Source: Cladochytrium replicatum | Lineage: Eukaryota; Chytridiomycota; Chytridiomycetes; Cladochytriales; Cladochytriaceae | Length of the DNA stretch: 64,000 bases | Reading direction: 5' to 3' | Assembly: GCA_025526935.1 (NCBI GenBank) | Contig: JAHLKD010000004.1 | Location: 496,001 to 560,000 of the forward strand | Shown: one piece after another, positions 36,010 to 50,952 of the stretch | How positions within the stretch are numbered: position 1 is the stretch's first letter | Layout of the letters: every line of letters begins with the position of its first letter | The notes under the pieces: model-generated | Seen by the model: the letters and a program-made list of their open reading frames with translations, nothing else | What the model was told of the DNA's origin: nothing | The model's database searches: none | Program-made: the position numbers and the translations under genes

Positions 36010-38241
36010 TCAGGGCTCCGGAATGGTTGGAATATCTTCCAAAGGTTTTGCCGCATAAAGACATATATATGCAGAATGCCAGTCCCCTCCTCCTTCAAGC
36101 TTTAGAATGTCTTCATCCGCGACCATTGACACTTTGTCGTCATCGAACTTCCACCAACGATACTTATTGCTAGGGTCGATGGCACTGGTTGACTCTTTCT
36201 TGGTCTGCTTAACCCACCCGATATAGTGACCGGAGTCTGCAGCACGTCCAACGTGTGTAAGCACTGAGAACGATTGGTGAGTCAAAACGGGAAGTTATAC
36301 AACACCTTGATTTTACCAGCAATCAAATCATAATAGCCGGAAACATTAGCACCGACATCTTCTGCTAACGAGGAATCAATGTTCAGCTCACGGTAGAAGT
36401 CAAGCTGTGACTTTGCCGGCCCGGCTGGAACATCAACATCCATAGTATCAGTGCTAGACCCCCCGGCTGTTTCTTGTGCTTCCTTGAGCTTTTTCTCGTG
36501 TTTCTAATAGACATATTGGAGATGGTTCCACAAAACGCCACTGGTGAGATTACCTTAAGAGTAGCTCTCGCCTCCTCCCCCGCCTTGATACGCTGGCGGG
36601 CGGGTTCGAGCTTCTGTGCCAACTCTGCTGTCACATACTGACGCACGTCGAGCTCCATTGGGAACTTAACAGCCTAGCGCGATTCTGCTGTTTACAAATA
36701 GAGCTTCGTGCACACGTTGAACGAACCTTAAGAATTTTCGCACGAACCCGCTGTTCCGCTTTCCATTGGAACCGCACAAAATTGACCGCAAGGTACGCCG
36801 GAAGCCGGCTGAACTGAGATTTCTTTGTGTACTTTGCGGTTCGGTTCAACGTTGGCGAATGCTTTTCGATAGCTTGCGTAAGGCTCTGCAAAGAGTCAAT
36901 CAATTTTTGCAGGTCGTCTCTGAGGCTATCCATACGCTTTGAATGTCAGCAACCATGTACGTAGATACTACAGATGAAAAGGAGTAAGCATTGGATATTT
37001 GTTGGATGTTGGATTATACCTCCAGACCCGATCGTAACCTGTAGTTTGTTAGAGGTCTCAATCGATACAGTGGGCTCTTCCGCTGGAGCTTCGTCACAAG
37101 TGAGACTGCATATATGCAAAGAATTTAGTAATCACTAAGTGCAGATTGATACTCGATATCTCACGTGGAAGTTGTCTCAAGAGTCATGAATTGGTCAATG
37201 AATCTTCTATCGGTATTCAAATGACCGTCCAAATTCAAGCCCGGAACCTTCTCTCGCAGAGTCGTGACAATTTGACCCCAGCACTCTTCAGCATCCTGTT
37301 GAGCGTAACCACCCCTCCCTTGTTCAGCAAATTGGGGGTGAACTGTTCGTAATAGCTAAAGCAACAGCCATACTGTTAAGCAGCGATAGATGATTCCCGT
37401 TCACAATGTTACTACCTGAAGGAATGCCAATGGTGGCACCGCTTCACCCGAAGTTTCAAGACTGTCAAAAAGAGTTCGCAGCGAAACGGCGAGGTTCGAA
37501 TAGGGGTCCCCACCAAGGTTACTGCCCCACCTGCGAGAAATGCATGAGAATGGATCTTGGTGATCTGTATAACATACTTGTGTAATGCGTCGGATAACTC
37601 AGGAATAGCACGAAGACATTGAACTGTCGCATTCATGTAGCAAGTGTTTCCCAGGTTCACGATGCCGGCTGGAAGTTTAAGCTTAATTTCAAATAAGTGA
37701 TTAGTGGTTGAAAGGCAGTTATCACTGACCGCTTGCGCAATTTGAGTGTCAGTCATATCCTCCATAAACATCACAGGTTTTGGAGGTGGTTTCGCGATTG
37801 GACTCTCTCCGGCTGAACCAAGCAGCTGAAATGGTGTCAGTCGATTGACTCACATATCATCGACATTTCATACCGTAAAAACTTGCCCCTAATTCAGGTA
37901 GGTGAGAATTTTTTCCAGTGATAATCGTTTGCGGTTACCTCTTTGATGTTAAGCCTATTCAAATCAGAATCGTCCTGTCCCGAATCGTCAAACTTGTAGG
38001 TTGTAAGAAAATGATTGATTACCTTGATCATCCCTCCCCTTCCCATAACCTTTTGACGTTCCGGTTCAACACCAGTAAGAGTGTACAGCTGGGCTTTGAA
38101 AACGTCGGCAGGGAGGTCCGTGTCCAACTGGATGTTCTCGAACTTCTTTCCGCTCCATTTGACGGTAACTAAAATGCTTACAATAAGTAAATTCAGAATC
38201 ATGTTAAATACTGCTTGACTCTTGCCGTTGACGACAGGCAT
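36010..38241 (-). CDS. UBP6: Proteasome-associated deubiquitinase USP14/Ubp6
   Basis: Cleaves ubiquitin from substrates docked at the 26S proteasome. An N-terminal ubiquitin-like domain (VTVKWSGKKFEN, KAQLYTLTGVEPERQKVM) binds the proteasome base. The Cys box is GIVNLGNTCYMNATVQCLR near 37625-37665, with the catalytic Cys in NTCYM. The His box is HVGRAADSGHYIGWV near 36215-36260, followed by WWKFDDDKVS. The gene ends at 36010, convergent with kinesin-7, whose stop is 127 bp away. The first exon is proposed as 38241-38226 (MPVVN), spliced through a GC-AG intron (38225-38169); no GT donor in the right phase is visible there. Otherwise several short GT-AG introns. Confidence 0.92.
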
Positions 38242-38311
38242 AATTGGCTGATCTTCAGTGAGATGTCGTGAGTTGTAGGGGCTGACGAGTGCACACTCCC
38301 CAAGCCACGAG

Positions 38312-41300
38312 ATGCGTGTTGACGAGCGGTACAACCGCACAGCACAAAACTCCCAGTCAGAGTGGATCGCCAAATGCCGCGCACATTTGCTGAGCGCTTC
38401 ACCTGCAATAATACAATTAAGAGCTCATCTGAAGGAAGAGCTTATTGTGCGATTTGTGAACCCCATTTATTCACAAAAACCAACGACTGTAATTCTACCT
38501 TTCACATCTGTATTCCAAATACAATGCTCAATTAAACGTGTAGGAGCGACTCCATAATGACTATGGGAGCATTAGATCACTTCACGATCTCGCAACTTCA
38601 GATCCAAATGCCTATCACGACTTGGTCAAAAATTTAGAAAATCTCGCTATTGCTTCGGATCAACTATACCTGACGGCCGCACGCGATGTATATGATGCAA
38701 TTGACTCATTCATGCATTGGGCCATCCTTTGGAACGACGTTTCCCAAGAAGATGGCTGGAGACCAGCTGCTGTTTCTCACGAGATGTTGGGAGGTCTGAC
38801 AACTAATCTTTGCGAAACATCTCTTCACGAGCTGCTTAAAAAGTGGCCCGATCTAGTCGATGATTTTGCGATATGTATTAATCGCGCAATACCACAACAG
38901 AATGATTCCAACTCTCTTCCTTATACTGTGAGGCATTCTTTGTGGCAGGCACGCCTTTGCAGTCCTCAAGTGCAAGAAGGTTTGAAACAGTGTTCGAGTG
39001 CTCTTCATTCTTCTAATAAGAGAAGATTACATAACCTTCTTAAGAGACGGGCGCTGTTCAAACATGCAGTCAATAGTAGGATCAAGGCTTTATGACAGGT
39101 GTGTAATTTTTAGCAAGAAATTAAACGTCTAATTGGGAGTAAGTTGTCAAAAGTACTTGGGAAGAATACCACATGTTTCATCAGTAGCATCACAATTTTC
39201 TTGTATGAAGGTGATAGAGCAAGTCATGCTATATATGCTAGAACTATTTGCGATTGACATGGTAGAGGAAGACTACTTCAGGAAGAATGGAGGTGTTTTG
39301 CCTCAGATGACATGGGATTTGAAAAAAAACACCCACATAGATGCTTCAACGTCTACCAAAATACATGGTCTGTGCTCAAAATATATCAGATATTGCATTG
39401 GTCTGATGATATATCTAAGAGAAGATAAGAAGTCTTATGGGAACTATTCCAGTATCTGCATACTGTTATGACTCAGATCGTGAATTTCACCACAGAATTC
39501 ACATAAAAAGAATTGTTGCAATCATTATCCCTTTCTTGCATACCTTTGGGAAGCAAAGACATACAAATGAACAATGTTCAGCTATCTGTAATGTTTTTAG
39601 GCATCTCAACTCTTAGATTCTGATAATGTCCATTTTAGCAGAGATAGTAGCAGCTGCAGCAGAAGGAGAAAGGCAGAAATACACTCATTTAAAAGAAGAG
39701 AATATTCAATTTATGCACAGATCATCTGATATTCAAATAGCTTATTACATACAGTTGGTGATTGGATTCTGCAAGAAGCTTCCATCAAGCTGTATGCAAG
39801 TAAGCTGATATCTCAAGATATATTGTCCATACTAATGTATGCACAGCATAATTCCGGAATTTTTCTTGAAACAGTTTCAGTTGAAGTTGAAAGGGCCTTA
39901 TTGTTAAGAGATCTAGACCTTCACTTGCATCTTGGAACTCTTTTTGCACAAAGTAAATATGATTCACTATTGTGGAGTATCCCAGTCAATTTATGATTTA
40001 TTGACATTAGAAGTGGACCAGAATAATCAACATAATATGAGGGGAATGCTGACAGTATGTGAGTGCATTATCGGAGACTTCTTTTCAGGTGAGCAATTAT
40101 GGAGAATTTCGATGAACTACCTTCTAAAAAATGATTCAGATACTTGCTCATTGCCAGTGACATGCTACATTTTTGATCAGTTTATCATAGGCTCATTTGA
40201 GTTTACAGAAAATCAGTTGCTTCCGCCAGTTTCATTATGGATATCCTGGTTTACAGTCTGTATTCTTAGTATTTTAAGAGAAAGAATACTTGCTCTTAGA
40301 TGTGTAAGTGAACAAGCTTACACCGAGATTATGGCTGATCATAAATATAGGGGCACTCTATTTTGTCAATGATAATTTCATGTCTTCCAAACCTGAATGT
40401 GTCTCAATTACAGGCTGAGATGGAAAGACAATTTGTGGAGCAACTGAGAATGAATATTCAACAGAACGTTTTTGGCTTTAATCTATATAAAACAATGGGC
40501 AGAAACACTGTTCATGTAGCTCAATGTCAACGTTATGAAGCACAGGAGTTTGAAGAGCTGACAGAAGATCTGTTAGTGGCAAATGAAAGAAAGACATTTT
40601 GGGAATTGCAGGAAGATCAGCGCCAAAAATTTGAGTGGAAGACAACAGAAAAAGAGCGCATCAAGGATCTAATGAACCGTAGGCCTCAACTTGTGGTTAC
40701 TTTCTCACATATGATATTGCTATTTCTGTCAGGTTGGCGGAAGATTGGGAGATGTGTAGGTATCTGGATGATATGCCTTAGAGGGCAGAATGATTCCTTG
40801 GGTGAAAATATGTTTCAGATGGAATGGAATAGAAAAGGTTTCATGAGCTTCAGTGTTTTATTGCTGAAATTAACACTCCACCTTCAGGCCATCTTCACCC
40901 TGGCTATACTACTCCTAAGCCGCCCACGCCGTCTCTTCCTGAAGCTCTGACGCCTCCAGTTGTCCCAATAGCTTCGCTGTCAAACAACGTTTCTCAGGCA
41001 CCGCTTACGGACAACTCAAAAGCAGATAAAGAAGAGCGAGAACGGTGGATTGTAATGAAAGCTGCTGCTTTGGCGGCACAATTACAGCGGCAAGCTCAAG
41101 TTGCGGCCCTAAAGCCACGTTGTCATGAGAGGACAATCCTGTTGAAGAGAGGAACGTTAGTTGGCTTACTTGAAAGTTCTTGAATACTCTTTAAATGTAA
41201 AGTTTATGCAGCATATTTGGACAAGAGAGTCAATCTTTTACCACATTTGGAGAAGTTGCGACAGTAATCGTGAATTGTGTGAAGACAGGTGTTTATAAGA

Positions 41301-41599
41301 AGCCTTCCCTAGATAACTGTACTCACCGATCATCAGCTTTCTCTGCCAATACTCCCAAATTTTCTTCAGCAAAGGCCATTGAAGTGATGAGGGCCATTCA
41401 CTTTTCAAGAACATGCAAAGGTCTTACAGAAACTCACGTCGATTCTCCTAGGGAAACTCAGTTGTGGGATGGGGAGTGGCCAGACATCCACGGCTGGACT
41501 AAAAGTAAAAGAGAACAGCTGTTTGCGTTCGTGCAGGAGAATATCAGTAATGAAACAAACCTCGCAGAGGGTGAAATTACAACCGAACAACTCCGGTAA
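38312..41599 (+). pseudogene. Second frame-disrupted orphan locus
   Basis: Begins about 70 bp from the USP14 start, on the opposite strand. A good frame (38560-39095) encodes about 170 helical residues (DLVKNLENLAIASDQLYLTA). It runs into a TGA; an adjoining reading continues EIKRLIGSKLSKVLGKNTT near 39117. Further helical stretches in different frames lie at 39750-39985 (ILSILMYAQHNSGIFLETVS), 39980-40370, 40390-40700 and 41030-41100, then a 110-codon piece at 41270-41599. Some breaks may be introns, but stops in the 39430-39750 interval look like real disruptions. The content suggests a large alpha-helical scaffold protein, such as a Mediator- or CCR4-NOT-type subunit; I cannot name it. Confidence 0.45.
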
Positions 41600-41737
41600 A
41601 TGTTGTGCATGTCCCAGAATGTTTTTTCACTGAATGCTCTTCGCAAGTGTTATATCAGCAAGTCTAAGCGAGCGTGAATTGTTGCAATCCCAAAAGACTA
41701 TTCTCGGGATATGTGGTCTTGTCGCTAACAAGATACG

Positions 41738-42122
41738 GTGTTTTTGGGACGTGCACGATGAAGCGAATTGCGAAATATCTAATAAAGTTTGTAATTAAGT
41801 TTGTAAATTACTGCACTGTGTCTCGACCCTATCATTAACAGCGAATTGCGAAATATCTGGTTCGTTTTAATAAAGTTTGTAATTAAGTTTGTAAATTACT
41901 GCACTGTGTCTCGACCCTATCATTAACAAAAGGAACGCAGGTGCTTAATCTATGGGGATCCTTCGCCAGGTGTTTTTGGGACGTGCACGATGGAGCGAAT
42001 TGCGAAATATCTGGTTCTTTTTAATAAAGTTTGTAATTAAGTTTGTAAATTACTGCACTGTGTCTCGACCCTATCATTAACAAAAGGAACGCAGGTGCTT
42101 AATCTATGGGGATCCTTCGCCA
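41738..42122. repeat. Tandem repeat of about 154 bp at the NMA111 3' end
   Basis: Three head-to-tail copies. Copy 3 (41970-42122) and the preceding copy (its core begins at 41841) have a 154 bp period and are almost identical. Copy 1 (41738-41840) is shortened: it lacks ten bases (GGTTCGTTTT) and the 3' portion, so its core is 78 bp from the next. Each core has GCGAATTGCGAAATATCT, a TTTGTAA-rich stretch and CTCGACCCTATCATTAAC. Copy 3 overlaps the proposed last codons of NMA111, so the array likely arose by duplication of that gene's 3' end and downstream flank. Confidence 0.9.
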
Positions 42123-45100
42123 ACCGCATTCAGCAGCCGAATCTTTTCGAAACTTAAGTGCAGTTTAAACACCTGATGTTGTTAAATACATAGTGGAACA
42201 TACCTCAAATGATGGCCAGTAGTGCTTTACCATTCGGACAGAGAGGACAACTGGCACAAGATCGAAGCTTACTGTTTTGACTCTCACGTAAGCATTGTCC
42301 GGCAAGCCTTCAACAGCCTTCACAAACTCATCAAGAGTGTGCGTTGCCTTGCCATTAATGTGCGTTATAAACTGCGTTGAGGTAATCCCGTACATATCTA
42401 TTCAAAAGCAAGTGTCAAAATCACATGAGAAGAGCTTCGTACAAAACCTACACGCTGGTGATCCTTTCGAACGTCCTGAAATGTAAACATGGCTTGGCAA
42501 CTTCTTTGATTGCTGCAACACTGCTTTGTGCGGAGCTTGGATAAGAGCTCCGGCCCAAAATACCACGCGATCCGTCCCTTGCCCACTCATCTCCGTCGTT
42601 GGAACGTCCACCGTCAATATTTCTTTGTTTCGAATAACCTTCATATGCACCATCGGAGCGGTGCTGTCGTTTAAATCCAGCTCCTGAACGCGGGTGATGG
42701 TGCTATTATCGATTGATAAGATCAAATCAAGGTCCTTGAGAACTTCAGCTGTTGGAGATGCTGTCTCGGTCCGTCGAACAAGGAATAATTGTCGCCTTTG
42801 AGGATTAGCGAGCTCCACTTTGCGCACCCATTCATCGGTAAGGCCCATCAACCGGGCCTGCGAGAGCTGAACTGGCATGACTTCGATCGCAAGCCCTCTG
42901 AGAACAGGGGTTTGTGCTTCTTGGAGGTATTTGAGAACCGGTTGCACGCAGGCAATCTGTAGCCCCAGGTAATACTCATTATCGCTTCCAGAGCCCGTGC
43001 GTTCACCTGTAACAGTGATGAGTTCAAAGTAAGGGAACGCTGTAACATAAATTGATACCTAGATACGATAGCCAGAGTCCTGAAATTGATTTGCCTTCTG
43101 CATCCACCAGAACTCCTGAAGCACACTGCTGAGCTAGAGGCGTATCCAAGGTGATTGCGTCGAAATTGATGGCTCGGAAACGGGGACTTCCAGACTGGGG
43201 GATTGTAACGGAAGTTATATCGGTCACTGTGGTCTCAATACCTGCAAAATAAGTAAATAATTCGGGAAGTCCTGTGAAGCTCCAGAGAGCACTCACAAAC
43301 AGGTCGATGATTATGGTTTAATGCAGCCAAGAACACTTTGTGACCCTGTCGGAGGTCGGTGGTGGAAAGAGGGGCAGCTAATACTGGTGTTGATCCGATA
43401 TGTTCGGGGTTGTAACTAATGAAGGCGATATTCTGAGTGGGATGGAGGAACATCACCTTTCCCTCGACAATGATGCTGTCAGCAAATGTGAGCGTTAAAT
43501 CACCCATGTCAAACGGAATTATTGATCGAGACACTACAACAATGCCTCTCTCAGCGTCAAGCTGAAATAATAATGCTCAGTCGGTCGCGCCGCATATTGC
43601 CAATACTCGCTTACCACCAATCCCGACCCAGCGCGACGGCTTCGTGGAAAATGATCGATTCGGCACGGCATACTATACGAGACACGCACCATCGAACGAA
43701 AGAATTGCTTTGCTGGCCCAAGCGATGCATCAAGCTCTGGGAACGTCGCATTTTGAGGCTTTATCGGATTCGGAGGCTTCGCTTCGGCCAATTTTGTGTA
43801 GTCCCATAATCCTGTAAAATCATTTCTGTTGCCCACTCGAAATGAAGACCAGTGTCGATCAACAGTTACGATTGCCACGTTTGTGGTGTGCAAATCCGCT
43901 ATTGCGCAATATGTGACGGGAATGCGTTCCCGGTCCGGAATTGCTAATACCCGAAGTTAGCACAAGTTGAGTTTGCAGTTCGTCGAATCCCTTATGAAGG
44001 CCTACATTGCATGACCTCAATAAATGCATCGAGGTTTGGAGTTGGCTTAGTATCAACATGCGTAATGAGCCATCCACGTTGATCGGATGCTCCGTCGAGT
44101 CTAAACATTCCCGAAGCGTCTGCAACATATACGCCCTTGCACGGAACGCAATATTGCCTTGCAAGTTGGAACGATAAGTCATTCAACTTTCCTCCTCCTA
44201 CTTCCACATATCGGCTTGGTGTTATTGCGTGGAGATCTTCAACATTGCAGGATACCGTCATTTCTTCTCCTCCCCGCTGAACACGTAAGCGTATTTCCCT
44301 CCCAACACTGAATTAAGTTAGCGCAACCCCCATACCTCAAACAGAAGTCTAACCTGCTGTCAATGATTTCTTCTAGAGGAACAAACTTGGTGATAAATTC
44401 GCCGTTCACAGCGAGCAGTACATCTCCCTCCTCAAGGATTCCCGATGCAGTACCTTCAGGTAATACAACTTCAACTACGAGCGTCCCAACTCCATCCGTA
44501 AACAATCTGCGAATTTCTTCCTCAGCCTCGGCTGTAAGTCCAAGACGACGAACTTCATCGAATGTACGGTGGTAGAACTGTGTCTGGATGGTGCCTCTCG
44601 GCACCAGTTCACCAGATTGAACATATCGCAGGGCCCTAACTACCCGATCGAGGGGTAGGAAAAAATCGGTTGCCGCCTTAACAATGGGAGATAAGCGACA
44701 GCCAACACCTTGTCTGAACCTACCTTATTATGACCGCCAGCTTGCAGTGCAACTGCATCGCCTTCGATATCAATGACGGGAGACCCGGAAGATCCGCCAC
44801 TTGCGGATGAAGCTGCCTGTAGATAGACTGCAGAACGTCAGCTTTAATCCATGCGAGTCAAAGCCATTTATAACCAACATGTGTCGAAGTCGTTGTACGA
44901 GTTATCCCCATATTCTGGGCAATTACGGTCAAGCCGGGAAAGACTTCCGGAGAGAATAGATAGCTTCTCTGCCGCATCGTTTCCGACGATCCGAATCTCT
45001 AACCCAACCTTCGCCTTTTCGGGCGCAAGATCAATATGTGCAACAGACATGTACTTGATCTTTGAGACATCAAATTTCAGGAATCCAAAGTCGTGTACGG

Positions 45101-45587
45101 GATCGCGATAGATTGTATGAACATCCACTTCTTCATGATTTGAAAATACAGCAACGCCCACGAAGGGGCCAGAGAGAGCAACGTGACGATTGGTTAAAAT
45201 GATCCCTGTAATAAAGGATCAGTGAGTTACGAAATCCTTAGATCAAACATCAAACGCACCCTTTTCGCTGTCAACAACGAATCCACTTGCTTCGGAACAT
45301 TCCGCACTCTCGGTGTCGAAGGCAGCAACTTGTGAAAATCTCAAGCTTACGACGGCCTTAATTACTTTATGGAGGGTGGATTCCCATCTTGGCGCGTTTG
45401 CTGGATCCCAAACTGAGGCAACATCCATTGGGACAAACTGTTCCTTGGATTGGATCGAAATTTCATCTCCTTCCATCATCTCCACTTCTGTATTTTCCAC
45501 CTCAGATTCGATGTCGTCCTCCCCGATGGCTGGCGATTTCATTTTCTTGTGGCCGGCAGCAATGTCCTGCGATGGCCTTCGCTTCAT
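42104..45587 (-). CDS. NMA111: Nuclear HtrA-like serine protease NMA111
   Basis: A fungal double-length HtrA protease linked to apoptosis and lipid homeostasis in yeast. The first ATG is at 45587; an in-frame GTG one codon earlier is not a usual nuclear start. The basic N-terminus ([16 protein letters not shown]) resembles a bipartite nuclear signal. The protease domain shows the His in LTNRHVAL (about 45200), the Asp in HDFGFLKFD (about 45080) and the Ser in GGSSGSPV (about 44790). A PDZ domain follows ([19 protein letters not shown], about 44400-44460). The C-terminal half repeats a degenerate protease/PDZ pair. The proposed last exon, 42142-42104, after a 61 bp intron, encodes 12 residues and lies inside the tandem repeat; this end is less certain. 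Confidence 0.88.
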
Positions 45588-45688
45588 CACACAACACGAA
45601 AGTGTGGCTTACCAGTCGGTTGATCCGTTTTTCACACCCGTGAAATCTAATTTCTTATGATAAAAACCATATAATGTTGAGGGATGAT

Positions 45689-48263
<2,575 letters not shown>

Positions 48264-48724
48264 TTGCACGGGTTTGCTTTAAGCATGGACGAGGAGCCCA
48301 CCTTGCAGACTGGTTACGGAATTACAGACATCCCTATTTCAAAAATAATAGTGTATTTTCTGAGCTGATCCGGAAACTAGAGTTTGACGGTGGGTCAGCG
48401 ACTCTTGACTTTCCACTCATCCAAGCAAATGAGCAAAAAAAAGGGAGCCAAACCCACCAAGCTCCTTCTCAAACAAGAGCTTTCCGAGCCTCAAATGCTT
48501 TAAGCGACCCCTAGCGGCAATTGTACGAACCACAGCATCTGGGGCGATACGCGTCTTAGTTCCTCCCAGTCATACTCAGTGTCGACATGCGCGGCCGCAG
48601 GAGCAGAGAGCGGTAAAAGGTCTGAAAACCAAAATGACGACACCTTCAGAAAAGCTGGATGGATTATTGAGCTGCAAACATCTGACCTTTTGCCCTTTAC
48701 AAAGCGCCGATTCCGTGTACACCA

Positions 48725-50460
48725 TTGATCTTTGTTCTCTCTCCCGGAGCTGACCCTGCGAGATCACTATTCAAGTTTGCAAGAAGAAATGTGTTTCACA
48801 AAGAAGTTCAACTCTGTTTCGCTTGCGCAAGGTCAAAGGCCACGAGCCGAAGCTCTTATTAAGGATGGGGATGGAGCGTGGAATGTGGTGCTTCTCCAAA
48901 AACTGCCACCTTTCTCCCTCGTGGATGACAATGCTTGACTGTGTCATTGATGGATTTACTCCAGATAAGGTACATTGTGCTTTACGGTTGTGTCTCATTC
49001 CGTGCCAACCCCAAAGTTCCCTGTTACCGCTGTTCAAAACGGAGTAAAGACCACCATATATGCGATCAAAGCGAATCTCTGACATATGTACGCAACATTT
49101 AATGACGATTTCTTAAACTCGTGTTTGAAAAGACAAGAGAATGGAAAAAGCTTCTGTTCTCGCTGTGTTTCTCGATCACAATCGTCCAAGAGCGAAGAAA
49201 GTTCGGGGTACATCCCCTAAGTTCATCACACAAAAAATCTCGATTTCTGTTCAAATCTTTCCTGTTCGACAATAGGTACGAGTTTACGGACGGAGATTTG
49301 CGAATCTGCATACGACAAGTTAAAATGTTTCTTGAAGAGTACGAGGAAGTCACGTTCAAAGTTCTGAAGTATACTGTAGGTGAGGTCAACTAAAGTGGAA
49401 GAGACACAGATGACTGGGACCGCCGCCTGATCATGGACATCTTGGAAGACTTTTACACGATCAAAGTTCTTGAAGATGGGTATCACTTCTCATCATCAGA
49501 CGTTTACTATTTGATACCCGCAGACTTGTACATCGATAACAAGAACTATATCAAGTCGCTTCCAACTACCCAAAGCCAATGCCAAAGGCATCAAAGAGTG
49601 GATCTGGAGAAAGAAGGGAGGACATACTGATGGAGACAGCTCAGTCAATCCAGTCTCGAATGCTCGAGCCGTTCAAAATCGACGTTGTGCTTGCCAAGTA
49701 CCCGGTCGAGCACAAAGAATCAATGTCACTGTTCTCGCCCAAGAAGTGATTCGGTACAATCGGTTGCTTTCAGTCACGCAAGTTTGACTGACATGGCAAA
49801 GCACTTCGCGGTTTGGTTGTTATGTCTGAAGCATTAGAGACGATGTGCAACATATTTATTCAACCAAGTTCCCGTTGCGTGGGCTGCAAAAGCTTAACAG
49901 TTGCTAGAATCACTGTAATCTTGGGTGCTGGGTCGATCGAAAACGGGATAGCTGTTGTGTTTTTGGATTTCAGGTTTCCTTTTCCCTCAGGTAGTCTTGA
50001 CCTGGACTCTCCAAAACTTTGCTCGCAAGCATTTTGGTTGATCGACATATTATGGTCGACTTTGAGGTCATCGACCAAATGTGGGACGAACATTCCTGTG
50101 AAGCTAACGGACGGATGTTACATACGAGGGCTCTATTTTTGAGGGAGCAAGATAGGAATTGGGAAGAAGGTGCTTACCAAGTCGAGGGCAAGGAGCTGTT
50201 CACTGAATTTTCGGTCGTCCGGTTGGTTTTTTGTTGGTTCCGAAAGCAAATCGGAAGAAGGTGCAGAGCGGGATTTGCGATTGCCCAGTCGATAAAACAC
50301 TCACAAGGGCGGGTATCTGATGTATTTCTGTGGGTAGGAACCATTCAACAGCTGGTCATTCCACAAGTACACGTTCTCACGATTGAGCTTCCGTCCATCT
50401 GCCTGAATCGCACTGGATAAAGAGAGGTGTAGCGCTCATCACATCTTTAGGTTCGGCTGG
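48725..50460 (+). pseudogene. 3' relic of an axonemal-type dynein heavy chain
   Basis: The end of a dynein heavy chain, in order but in shifting frames: FVLSPGADPARSLFKFA (48730), the LQN-type segment and DGFTPDKVH (48940), a short VQNGVKTT (49030), YEFTDGDLRICIRQVKMFL (49276), DDWDRRLIMDILEDFY (49410), VLEDGYHFSSS (49469), EVIRYNRLLSVTHASL (49745), RGLVVMSEALE (49810), FEVIDQMWDE (50060), DCPVDKTLTRAG (50280) and HWIKRGVAL (50412) at the very C-terminus. Only about 550 of more than 4,000 residues are represented, and there are many frameshifts and stops. The wording (DGFTPDKV, the SPGADP block) favours an axonemal heavy chain. It sits between the heads of LETM1 and the tail of YOS1. Confidence 0.85.
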
Positions 50461-50560
50461 TGAAAAAACAGCAGGACTCAATTTGAATTATTTGGTGACA
50501 TGCCAAACGTTTGTTTGTACCCCAAAAGTCCAAAAAACATATATGATATATATTTCCGGA

Positions 50561-50932
50561 TCAACCAAGTATGAGCTCGTAGATAATGACCACAATATTG
50601 ATTGCAATTAATGGAACTAACAAAAAGTGAAATTTCGTTAAAATTTCTGAGAATAGCTCCAGTCAAGTCCGACTTACTTCGAAGTAATGTTCTTACAGCC
50701 GAAATAAGGTTGATAATGCGAGCTTTTATCGAATTCTGGTTTTCACCAAACGTATTTTGATAGTAGCTCTGGCTCAATCCAACTGCACAATCCGGTCAGC
50801 ATGCAACGCAAAATTCTTCGATTTCCACTCACTTCTAGCCAGGAATCTCTCCTCGTGCAGGATAGCGATGGCATTTACGACCAGCAGCACCACGTAGAAC
50901 AGCGTTCCCAGTGAAAGGGCGATCAGGGCCAT
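50561..50932 (-). CDS. YOS1: Yos1/IER3IP1 ER-Golgi transport protein
   Basis: Three exons separated by short GT-AG introns give an 86-residue protein, close to the 80-90 residues usual for the family. It starts MALIALSLGTLFYVVLLVVN at 50932, a membrane segment, continues HEERFLAR, then GENQNSIKARIINLISAVRT, and ends with a second membrane segment closing YELILG (stop 50563-50561). Yos1 binds Yip1/Yif1 and is needed for COPII vesicle traffic from ER to Golgi. The last exon is joined through CGAA|GTAAGT. Its start faces the F-box/WD40 gene with only about 20 bp between the proposed ATGs. Confidence 0.93.
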
Positions 50933-50952
50933 CGTGGCACGTGACGTACCTG
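50933..50952. promoter_or_regulatory. Minimal head-to-head interval, YOS1/F-box gene
   Basis: Only 20 bp lie between the YOS1 ATG (50932, minus) and the proposed ATG of the F-box/WD40 gene (50953, plus). If both starts are right, the two 5' UTRs must overlap the other gene or be nearly absent. A later start for the F-box gene would widen the gap slightly. Confidence 0.5.

Noticed and set aside
45588-45590. GTG as the start of NMA111
   Set aside because: Nuclear eukaryotic genes start at ATG; the next codon is ATG at 45587. The same reasoning rejects TTG-type starts at 516, 12301, 18011 and 51018, which are internal to exons.
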